Below, one piece after another: positions 57,081 through 64,000 of a DNA stretch of 64,000 bases. The position numbers and the translations under genes are program-made. Source of the stretch: VRUE01 sp033856195. Its GTDB lineage: Bacteria; Actinomycetota; Thermoleophilia; Solirubrobacterales; 70-9. Numbering within the stretch: the stretch's first letter is position 1; each line of letters starts with the position of its first letter. Under the pieces are notes generated by a model. The model had not been told where the DNA came from and searched no databases. It saw nothing but the letters and a program-made list of their open reading frames with translations. The stretch spans positions 1 to 64,000 of the forward strand of contig JAWVFL010000055.1 of the NCBI GenBank assembly GCA_033856195.1, written 5' to 3'.

Positions 57081-59537
57081 TTGATTCGACGCGCAGGCAT
57101 CGCCGCCGCGGCCGCATTCGCCCTCCTCCTACTCGCCGCTCCGGCCGCGCCCGGCGCCGGCGCCGCCGATCGCGTGCACGTCTTCGCCGGTACCAGGCCC
57201 GGCCACGACACCTTCGGCGGCGGCCACAACTTCCCCGGCGCGGCCGCGCCGTTCGGCATGGTCCAGTGGAGTCCCGACACGACGCCCGCCGATCGCAATG
57301 GCCGCGGCGGCTACGACTACCGGGACTCTCACCTCAAGGGCTTCAGCCTCACCCATCTCGCTGGCGCCGGCTGCGCCCTCTACGGCGACTTTCCCTTCCT
57401 GCCGACGACCGCACCGCTTGACGCTTCCCCCGCTGCGGGCGACTCTCGGCTCGCCGGGCAATTCCAGCCCGGCTTCTCGCATGCGCACGAGAGCGGCCGC
57501 CCCGGCTACTACTCGGTGCGGCTCAATCCCGTCCGCGGAGGCTCGATCGACGCGGAGCTGACGGCGACGACCCGCACCGGGATGGCGCGCTTCACCTTCC
57601 CCCGGGGACCGCATTCCAGCGTCCTCGTCAACGCGGGTGGCAGTGCCCAGCCCAACGACTTCGCGGCTGTGCAGGTCGATCCGGCCCGTCACGAGATCGA
57701 CGCCACCGCCTCGAGCGGTCTCTTCTGCGGTCAGCGCCCCCGCTACCGCGTCTACATCGCGGCGATCTTCGCCAGGCCGTTCGAGAGTTTCGGCACCTGG
57801 GAAGGGAGCGAGGCGCTCCCGGAGTCCACCGCGGCAAGCGATAGCCAGGCGCCGCCGGCCAACCCGAAGACCAGCGCCGACGCCGGCGCATACGCCACCT
57901 TCGACACCCGCCACAACCGCACCGTCGCCGTGCGCGTCGGCGTCTCCTTCGTCAGCGTCGAGGCCGCCCGCGCCAACCTCGCCGCCGAAAACCCCGGCCT
58001 TGGCTTCGGTGCGATTGCAAAGCGCACTGAGGGCGCGTGGAACAAATGGCTGGGGCGGATCCGCGTCGGCGACGGACCGCACAGGGTCCTCGACACCTTC
58101 TACACGGCGCTCTACCACGCCGGCCTGGCGCCGCGAACCTTCAGCGACGTCGGCGGCGCCTACATCGGCATGGACGGATTGCCGCACCGGGCCGAGGGCC
58201 GCGTCCAGTACGCCGACTTCTCGGGCTGGGACACCTACCGCACGCAGATCCAGTTGCTCTCGATCCTGGCGCCACGACGAGCGAGCGAGATGATCCGCTC
58301 GCTGCTCGCCGATGCCGCCGAGAGCGGCTGCCTGCCCCGCTGGTCCTACGCCAACGGCCAGAGCATGACGATGGTCGGCGACTCCGCCGATCCCCTGATC
58401 GCTTCCGCCGCTGTCTTCGGCGCCACCGCCTTCGATCGCCATGCCGCCCTCGCGGCGATGCTGCGTGGCGCCGACGAACCCTGCCGCAGCGCCAACGGCG
58501 AATATCTCGAGCGCCAGGGTCTCGCCCCTTACCTGGCTCGCGGCTATGTCCCCTATGACCTCGACACCAACGTCCGCAACGCCAACTCGATCTACGGCAG
58601 CCCCGACGACGTCTGGGGCTCAGCCGCCACCTCGCTCGAGTACGCGCTCGACGATTTCGCGATCGCCCAGTTCGCCGGTCGCGCCCTACACGACCGCCCG
58701 ACCTACCACCGCTTCATGCAGCGTTCAGGTAACTGGCGCAAGCTCTTCAACCGAGACAGCGGCCTGATCGAGCCGCGTTACGAAAATGGCGCCTTCCCGG
58801 CCAACTACGACAACCTGCGCGGCGGCGGCTTCGTCGAGGGCAACTCCGCCCAGTACAGCTGGACGGCGCCGCACGATCCGGCCGGCCTCTTCCGGGCGAT
58901 GGGAGGCCGGATGAAGGCAGCCGCGCGTCTCGGTCACTTCCTGCGCAAGCTCAACGGCGGCCCCGGCGGCACCCACACCGACCACGCCCTGCTCGGCAAC
59001 GAGCCGACGCTGCACGTGCCCTGGCTCTATGACTGGGCAGGACGCCCCTACCGCACCCAGGCAGCGGTTCGCCGCGCCCTGCGCCTCTACAGCACCGCTC
59101 CCGCCGGGTATCCCGGCAACGACGATCTCGGCACGCTCTCCTCCTGGTACGTCTTCGGCGCCCTCGGCCTCTACCCGGCGGTGCCGGGCGTGGGCGTACT
59201 GGCGATCGGCAGCCCGCTGTTCGGGCATGCTTCCATTGCCCTGGCTCACCACCGCAGGCTGACGATCTCGGCCGAGGCCCGGGTGACCCGTGGTCGTGGC
59301 AAGGGCCGGCACACCGTCGCCCTCAGCCCGACCCGTGCTCCCTATATAGGGGGACTCCGCTTCAACGGCCACCCCCATAGCCGGCCCTGGACCACCTGGT
59401 GCGAGCTGGCCCGCGGCGGGCGACTCGCCTTCCAGCTTTCACCTCATCCCTCTCGCCGCTGGGGCAGCTCCGCTGCCGCCGCGCCACCCTCGTTCGGCCC
59501 GGGCCGAACGATGCCGAAGGACGCCTGTACCCCTTGA
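57081..59537 (+). CDS. Secreted GH92 alpha-mannosidase
   Basis: 818 aa from TTG 57081, chosen because it follows TAACGT by 8 nt and gives an immediate signal peptide (MIRRAGIAAAAAFALLLLAAPAAPGAGA); the frame is open to GTG 57000. GH92 landmarks: GFSLTHLAGAGCALYGDFPFLP, SGWDTYRTQIQLLSIL, GNEPTLHVPWLYDWAG and GNDDLGTLSSWYVFGALGLYP. GH92 enzymes are Ca-dependent exo-mannosidases, usually alpha-1,2. The enzyme would trim mannose outside the cell. The stop overlaps the TTG of the next gene (TTGA), so it is coupled with a GT39-like glycosyltransferase. Confidence 0.93.
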   Translation: MIRRAGIAAAAAFALLLLAAPAAPGAGAADRVHVFAGTRPGHDTFGGGHNFPGAAAPFGMVQWSPDTTPADRNGRGGYDYRDSHLKGFSLTHLAGAGCALYGDFPFLPTTAPLDASPAAGDSRLAGQFQPGFSHAHESGRPGYYSVRLNPVRGGSIDAELTATTRTGMARFTFPRGPHSSVLVNAGGSAQPNDFAAVQVDPARHEIDATASSGLFCGQRPRYRVYIAAIFARPFESFGTWEGSEALPESTAASDSQAPPANPKTSADAGAYATFDTRHNRTVAVRVGVSFVSVEAARANLAAENPGLGFGAIAKRTEGAWNKWLGRIRVGDGPHRVLDTFYTALYHAGLAPRTFSDVGGAYIGMDGLPHRAEGRVQYADFSGWDTYRTQIQLLSILAPRRASEMIRSLLADAAESGCLPRWSYANGQSMTMVGDSADPLIASAAVFGATAFDRHAALAAMLRGADEPCRSANGEYLERQGLAPYLARGYVPYDLDTNVRNANSIYGSPDDVWGSAATSLEYALDDFAIAQFAGRALHDRPTYHRFMQRSGNWRKLFNRDSGLIEPRYENGAFPANYDNLRGGGFVEGNSAQYSWTAPHDPAGLFRAMGGRMKAAARLGHFLRKLNGGPGGTHTDHALLGNEPTLHVPWLYDWAGRPYRTQAAVRRALRLYSTAPAGYPGNDDLGTLSSWYVFGALGLYPAVPGVGVLAIGSPLFGHASIALAHHRRLTISAEARVTRGRGKGRHTVALSPTRAPYIGGLRFNGHPHSRPWTTWCELARGGRLAFQLSPHPSRRWGSSAAAAPPSFGPGRTMPKDACTP
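59491..59510. repeat. 20-bp perfect palindrome near the end of the GH92 gene
   Basis: Ten-base arms CGTTCGGCCC and GGGCCGAACG without a loop, within the last ~15 codons of GH92 and ~24 bp before the start of the glycosyltransferase. It could tune translation of the coupled gene. Confidence 0.5.
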
Positions 59538-61009
59538 CCCTCTCGCCGACTCGCACCGGCGCCCTCTGGGTGCTGGCTTTGCTCACCGCGCTCGGAGCGG
59601 CGATGCGTTTCGCCAGCCTCGACGTGCAGAGCTTCCACCACGACGAGGTGATCACCGCCGCCCGGGTCATCCCCGGCAGCTTCGGCGACATGCTGCACGC
59701 GGTAAAGGCCAGCGAGTCGAACCCGCCTCTCTACTACGTGCTCGCCTGGGGCTGGGCCAAGGCGTTCGGCGCCCACGAGGTCGGGCTGCGCTCACTCTCC
59801 GCTCTCTTCGGCGTGGCGACCGTGCCGCTCGCCTATTGCATCGGAGCCGAGCTGTCGAGCAGGCGTGCGGGCCTGATCGCCGCCGCCCTGGTCGCGGTCA
59901 GCCCGATGCTGATCTGGTACTCGCAGGAGGCCCGCTCTTACGCGATCCTCGTCTTCTTCTGCGCCGCCTCGCTGCTCTTCTTCGCCCGGGCGCTGCGCAC
60001 TCGCAGTGGGCGCGACCTGGCACTTTGGGCGCTCGCCTCCGCGCTGGCGCTCTGTAGTCACTACTTCGCGGTCTTCGCAGTCGCGATCGAGGCGCTCTGG
60101 CTGCTGATCGCGCTGCGCCACCGCTGGCGGGTCGTGCTGCCGGCGGCCGCGGCCGTCGCCGCGACAGGCCTCGCCCTGATCCCGCTGATCTCGGCGCAGG
60201 TCAATCCGACCCATATCGGCTGGATCGAAGAAAGCCTGCTCTCGACCCGCTTCTTCGAGGCCGGCGTCAGCTTCCTGGTCGGTGAGACGGGCCACGTGAT
60301 CGCCGAGCCGCCGCGGGAGCGCTACGCCATCTTGCCCCTGCTGATGATTGGAGCCGCGCTGCTCCTGGTCGCCGTGCGTGGCAGCCGCCGCGAGCGGCGC
60401 GGAGCGCTGCTCAGCCTGGTCGTCGGCCTCGGCGTCGCGATCCTGGCGCTCCTTGCCGCCCTCCTCGGCAAGGACTACGTGGTCGAGCGCAACCTGCTGC
60501 CGACTCTCGTCCCGCTCGGCGTCGCCGCGGCGATCGGCTTCGGCGCCGATCGCGCCCGCCGCCTCGGCCTCCTGCTCGCCCTCGCCCTCTGCGCCTACTT
60601 GATTGCCTTCGACGTCCACGTCGCCCGAACACCGAACCTGCAACGCCCCGACTTCAGGGGGATCGTCGAAGAGCTCGGCCCACCCCGCGTGCCCCGCGCG
60701 ATTGTCACCTGGAAGCTCGCCGCCGATCCCGTGCGCTTCTACTTGCACGACGAGGCAGAGCGCATATACAGCGGCGATTGGCCGATGCGTGAGATCGACG
60801 TGATCAGCAAGTCGCTGGAAGGACGCGCCGTAACCGGCGTGCCGAAAGCTTTCCACCCCATCGCGCGGGTAAGGTTCGAGCGCCTCACCTTGACCCGCTA
60901 CATGTCCAATCGCGTCCGTGAAATCCCCTTCTACGTGCTGCACCAGGTGCACACCGGCTTCGGCTTCAACGCCGTAGTGGTCGACGGTCAGCCCCCTAAG
61001 CGTCCGTGA
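59534..61009 (+). CDS. GT39-like polyprenyl-phosphate-dependent glycosyltransferase (PMT family type)
   Basis: 491 aa from TTG 59534 overlapping the GH92 stop. About 10-12 membrane helices. The first loop has FHHDEVITAARV, the acidic residue pair typical of the PMT/ArnT superfamily, and NPPLYYVLAWGWAKAFG. The enzyme would transfer a sugar (mannose is the usual donor sugar) from polyprenyl phosphate on the outer face. The stop overlaps the next GTG. The GH92-GT39-GtrA order suggests surface mannan or glycoprotein modification. Confidence 0.88.
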   Translation: MTLSPTRTGALWVLALLTALGAAMRFASLDVQSFHHDEVITAARVIPGSFGDMLHAVKASESNPPLYYVLAWGWAKAFGAHEVGLRSLSALFGVATVPLAYCIGAELSSRRAGLIAAALVAVSPMLIWYSQEARSYAILVFFCAASLLFFARALRTRSGRDLALWALASALALCSHYFAVFAVAIEALWLLIALRHRWRVVLPAAAAVAATGLALIPLISAQVNPTHIGWIEESLLSTRFFEAGVSFLVGETGHVIAEPPRERYAILPLLMIGAALLLVAVRGSRRERRGALLSLVVGLGVAILALLAALLGKDYVVERNLLPTLVPLGVAAAIGFGADRARRLGLLLALALCAYLIAFDVHVARTPNLQRPDFRGIVEELGPPRVPRAIVTWKLAADPVRFYLHDEAERIYSGDWPMREIDVISKSLEGRAVTGVPKAFHPIARVRFERLTLTRYMSNRVREIPFYVLHQVHTGFGFNAVVVDGQPPKRP

Positions 61010-61431
61010 GCGCCAGCGAATTCGCTGATCGGCTCGGTGCTGCCGCGCGTCGCCCGGCGAGCTGGTGGCAGCTGCTCAGATTCGGCCTGGTCGGCGTCTC
61101 CGGCTACCTCGTCAACCTCGGCGTCTTCGCCTTGCTGAGCGGCAGCCTCGGCGTCCATCATCTGATCGCCGCGATCGGCGCCTTCTGCGTCGCCGTCTCC
61201 TCAAACTTCTTCTGGAATCGGCACTGGACCTTTGCCGCCGGCGACGGCCACGCCGGCTTCCAGGCGGCCCGCTTCTTCGCCGTCAGCGTCGCCGCGCTGC
61301 TGATCAACCTCGCTGTGCTCGAGGCGCTGGTGCGGGGGACGTCGATGGACGACCTTGCCGCTCAGGCGATCGCCGTCGCCGTGGCGATGCCCTTCAACTT
61401 CCTCGGCAACAAGCTCTGGACATTCGCCTAG
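61006..61431 (+). CDS. GtrA-family membrane protein
   Basis: 141 aa, GTG start overlapping the GT39 stop (GTGA). Four membrane helices with the family features: LLRFGLVGVSGYLVNLGVFALL, FCVAVSSNFFWNRHWTF and MPFNFLGNKLWTFA. GtrA proteins are thought to flip or pass polyprenyl-phosphate sugars to a glycosyltransferase, which fits the coupled gene upstream. Confidence 0.93.
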   Translation: MSASEFADRLGAAARRPASWWQLLRFGLVGVSGYLVNLGVFALLSGSLGVHHLIAAIGAFCVAVSSNFFWNRHWTFAAGDGHAGFQAARFFAVSVAALLINLAVLEALVRGTSMDDLAAQAIAVAVAMPFNFLGNKLWTFA

Positions 61432-61479
61432 CCGCGAATCGGTACCGCGCGGTCTCCAGGTCGCTAATATTCCTGAGCA

Positions 61480-62259
61480 ATGGGGGAGGCCAGCGCAACC
61501 GAGATTCCGCAGGATTGGTATCGCTCGGCGTTCCCGCCCGAGGAGACGCTGAAGCGCCCCTGGGCGGACCGCACCGGCGCCGAAGTAGACAGGGCCCTGG
61601 CCATGCTGGGAGCCCGCGGCGGCGAGCGCGTGCTCGACATGGCCTGCGGCACCGGCCGGCACTCCCATGAGCTCGCGCGTCGGGGTTTCGACGTGGTCGG
61701 CGTCGATATCTCGCCTGACCTGCTCACGATCGCCGAGGCGGACGCGGAGGCCGAGTCGCTCTCCGTCTCTTTCGTCGCCGCCGACCTGCGCGAGCTCGGC
61801 TTCGAGGAAGAATTCGATCTCGTCCTCAACCTCAACGACGGGGCGATCGGATATTTCGAGACCGAGGAGGAGAACCACCGCACCTTCGAGGTGATCGCCG
61901 CGGCCCTGCGCCCCGGCGGCGGCAACCTGCTGCAGCTCCCCAACGTCCTCTACGCGGAGACCCACCTACCGCAGAAAACCTGGATCGCGGGGGAGGGGAT
62001 GGTCGAACTGATCGACCATCGCTGGGAACCCCGCACGCGGTACTTAGAAGGATCGACGATGCCGATCCTGGTCGGCGAGGTGTTCGCCGGCGTCTCTCCG
62101 ATCCCCTTCCGGCAACGGCTCTACTCGGTCGAGGAGATGACGGAGATCTACGGCTCCGTGGGCATGGAATTCGCTGGCGCCTTCCGCGGCACCGGCAAGC
62201 CGCGACCGCCGAAGGACAGCCAGTTCGAGGTCTTCTTCGCGGGTCGCAAGCCCGCCTAG
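61480..62259 (+). CDS. SAM-dependent methyltransferase
   Basis: 259 aa, ATG 9 nt after TAATAT. Class I Rossmann fold: VLDMACGTGRHSHELARRGFDVVGVDISPDLL (motifs I and II, ~49-80), DLVLNLNDGAIGYFETEEENHRTFEVIAAALRPGG, and a beta-rich insert before the C terminus. It is related to the methyltransferases with a 'HRWEPRTRYLEG' type cupin-like insert. Substrate unknown. It ends 4 bp before the convergent neighbour. Confidence 0.88.
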   Translation: MGEASATEIPQDWYRSAFPPEETLKRPWADRTGAEVDRALAMLGARGGERVLDMACGTGRHSHELARRGFDVVGVDISPDLLTIAEADAEAESLSVSFVAADLRELGFEEEFDLVLNLNDGAIGYFETEEENHRTFEVIAAALRPGGGNLLQLPNVLYAETHLPQKTWIAGEGMVELIDHRWEPRTRYLEGSTMPILVGEVFAGVSPIPFRQRLYSVEEMTEIYGSVGMEFAGAFRGTGKPRPPKDSQFEVFFAGRKPA

Positions 62260-62263
62260 GGCG

Positions 62264-62623
62264 CTACCAGTCGCCCTCCAGCCAGCGCATCAGCTCCGGC
62301 ATGCGCCCGCGCAGGTCCGGCTCCGTGGAGGCAAGCTCGGTGCTGGCGAGCTGTATCGCCCCGCCGAGCGCGAGCGTCGCTTTGTGCGGAGTCAGTGGCA
62401 GGCCTTGCTCGAGCCCTTCCAACGCTCCCGTGTCACCCCGCAATGCCCACAGCGCCTCACGCGTCTTGTCGGGATCCTGCTCGGCGATCTCGACGATCCG
62501 CATAACTGCCTTGTGCACCTCGTCGCCGGTGGAGGCATCGGTGGCCGCCCCGACCACCTGATCCACCAGCCGGTCGTCCAATCGCCCGTCGAGGACTGCG
62601 GCGAGTTCTCTACCCTCTGTCAC
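62264..62623 (-). CDS. Hypothetical helical protein
   Basis: 119 aa, GTG with GAGGGAGG 6 nt upstream. The sequence is all-helical looking (ELAAVLDGRLDDRLVDQVVGAATDASTGDEVHKAVMRIVEIAEQDPDKTREALWALRG), with no membrane segment or known motif. The repeat STELASTEP is notable. It is convergent with the methyltransferase. Confidence 0.7.
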   Translation of the reverse strand: MTEGRELAAVLDGRLDDRLVDQVVGAATDASTGDEVHKAVMRIVEIAEQDPDKTREALWALRGDTGALEGLEQGLPLTPHKATLALGGAIQLASTELASTEPDLRGRMPELMRWLEGDW

Positions 62624-62800
62624 TGGGACCTCCCTCTTAGGCCTCGGCCTGTCCCCAGTTCTCGCGTCAGCAGCCCCGAGAACAAGCGTTACAGATTTCA
62701 GTGTAGATGTTCACTAGGACCATAATCATCTGCGCGCCAATGGTCAAATATTCTCGCGCTTTTCGCGAGTAAGGTCAACGGTCCTCGGAAGGCAAGTCGA

Positions 62801-64000
62801 ATGAGCACCGCGAAACCGAAATACGACGCTGCCAAGGTTGAGGCAGGCCGCCAGGCCGCCTGGGCAGAGCGCGACGCTTTTACGACCCCGCCGCCCACCG
62901 ACGGAGCAAGCTCCGTGTACATCAAGCCCTCGAGCCCCTTCACCTCGGGCAAACTCCACATGGGCCACGTCCGCGACTACTCGATCGGCGACGCCTACGC
63001 CCGCTTCCGCCGCGCTCGCGGCGACGACGTCCTCTTCGGTTTCGGCTTCGACGCTTTCGGCCTGCCCGCGGAGATGGCGGCTATCGAGCGCAAGATCCCT
63101 CCGGCCGACTGGGTCGAGAGCTGCGGCGAGCGGATGCTCGAGCAGATGCGGCGGCTCGGCTTCTCCTTCGACTACGAGCGCGCCTTCTACAGCTCCGACG
63201 AGGGCCAGTACCGCTGGTCGCAGTGGCTCTTCCTGACCCTGCTCGAGGCCGGCTTGATCTACCGCGACGACACCACGGTCGACTGGTGCGATCACTGTCG
63301 CACCACCCTTGCGGCACTTCAGGTCGAGGACGGACGCTGCTGGCGCTGCCACAACGAGGTGCGCCTAATCCGCCGCCCCACCTGGTTCCTGCGCATTACG
63401 CCGTACTTGGAGGAGAACGACGCCCGCCTCTCCGAGCTGGTCGATTGGGATGAGATCTCGCTCTCGACCCAGCGCTACATCCTCGGTCGCAGCGACGGGG
63501 TGGAGGTTGACCTGGCCGGCCCAGAGGGGTCGCAGCTCACCACCTTCACACCTCATCCTGACTCGGTGGCGCAGGCGAGCTTCGTGCTGCTCTCGCCACG
63601 TCATCCCGAGCTCGGGCAGTGGACGGGCAGCGATCCAACCGTGCGCGAGCAGCTCGACGAGCTGCGCTCGGGGGGTTGGGAGCGCAGCGCCCGCGACGCC
63701 AAGTCGGTGCCGCTGGTCGACACCGGCATCGCGGCGATCCCGCCCTGGAGCGATCGGCCGTTGCCCGTGGTCGTCTCGCCGCTGGTCGATGCCCGCTACG
63801 GCCCGACCGCCGCCCTGGGGATCCCGGGGGTCGACGAGGCCGACGCTGCGCTCGCTGCTCGACTGCCGCGCCTGGCCGAGGCCGCGGCCTCGGCGGACGG
63901 CGCCAGCGTGCCCGAGGTGCGCCCCGCGGTCCGCTATCGCGCCGCCGACTTCTCGATCTCCCGCCAGCGCTTCTGGGGGACGCCGATCCCGATCGTTCAC
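62801..64000 (+). CDS. leuS: Leucyl-tRNA synthetase, N-terminal 400 residues (continues past window)
   Basis: ATG with GGAAGG 8 nt upstream; the frame is open to the right edge. Leucyl signatures: SGKLHMGHVRDYSIGDAY (HIGH motif as HMGH, 53-56), GFDAFGLPAEMAAIE, a Cys-rich zinc-like module (CDHCRTT...CWRCHNEV) and SRQRFWGTPIPI at the end. The CP1 editing domain (~225-390) is present but its key motifs are altered: the threonine-rich TTRPDT appears as FTPHPDS (residues 249-255), and the region equivalent to GHDQRD appears as GVDEAD (343-348). The synthetic site looks normal. Editing may be weak or lost. Confidence 0.95.
   Translation, partial: MSTAKPKYDAAKVEAGRQAAWAERDAFTTPPPTDGASSVYIKPSSPFTSGKLHMGHVRDYSIGDAYARFRRARGDDVLFGFGFDAFGLPAEMAAIERKIPPADWVESCGERMLEQMRRLGFSFDYERAFYSSDEGQYRWSQWLFLTLLEAGLIYRDDTTVDWCDHCRTTLAALQVEDGRCWRCHNEVRLIRRPTWFLRITPYLEENDARLSELVDWDEISLSTQRYILGRSDGVEVDLAGPEGSQLTTFTPHPDSVAQASFVLLSPRHPELGQWTGSDPTVREQLDELRSGGWERSARDAKSVPLVDTGIAAIPPWSDRPLPVVVSPLVDARYGPTAALGIPGVDEADAALAARLPRLAEAAASADGASVPEVRPAVRYRAADFSISRQRFWGTPIPIVH

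Overview
The window is high-GC bacterial DNA with the gene style of an actinobacterium: frequent GTG and TTG starts, 4-base start/stop overlaps, many genes with a TANNNT box only 6-10 nt before the start codon, fused APC-USP permeases, a GtrA protein and a large secretome. The collagen-like and fibronectin/beta-propeller secreted proteins make Thermoleophilia (Solirubrobacterales) my best guess. That placement is an impression from gene content, not a phylogeny.

Layout. 1-13.4 kb: the end of a modular type I polyketide synthase (PKS) cluster. It holds the tail of one PKS, a two-module 3477-aa PKS, a crotonyl-CoA carboxylase/reductase and an alpha/beta hydrolase, all linked by start/stop overlaps. 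13.4-17.1 kb (minus): a Ca-binding-repeat secreted protein, a STAS protein, a small winged-helix-like protein, an ArsR regulator and a GH15 glycosidase. 17.1-23.0 kb (plus): CtaG-like protein, membrane-fused spermidine-synthase-like protein, trigger factor, PAS-GGDEF protein and ClpP.

23-44.3 kb is an accessory region full of paralogous secreted proteins. Family A (about 235 aa, four conserved Cys, unusually rich in TTA leucine codons) has four intact or divergent members and two broken ones. Most copies are followed by a near-identical long palindrome and preceded by a similar leader. Family B (about 300 aa) is a tandem triplet, each of the first two closed by a perfect hairpin. An operon of two very large secreted proteins (1154 and 1100 aa) is intact once and present twice as collapsed remnants. 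The region also holds a collagen-like protein and a decayed copy of it, a duplicated 88-aa membrane protein, a double-TetR regulator and a duplicated 3' end of clpP. It looks like a duplication and decay zone and is the best candidate here for an undescribed system.

44.4-64 kb returns to ordinary genes: two APC-USP permeases with two TrkA/RCK proteins (probable ion or potassium homeostasis), an FAD oxidoreductase, tRNA-Gln(CUG), a lipoprotein, a heterodimeric ABC exporter, a GH92 mannosidase followed by a GT39-like glycosyltransferase and a GtrA protein, a methyltransferase, and the first 400 codons of leuS. The LeuRS editing site looks degenerate.
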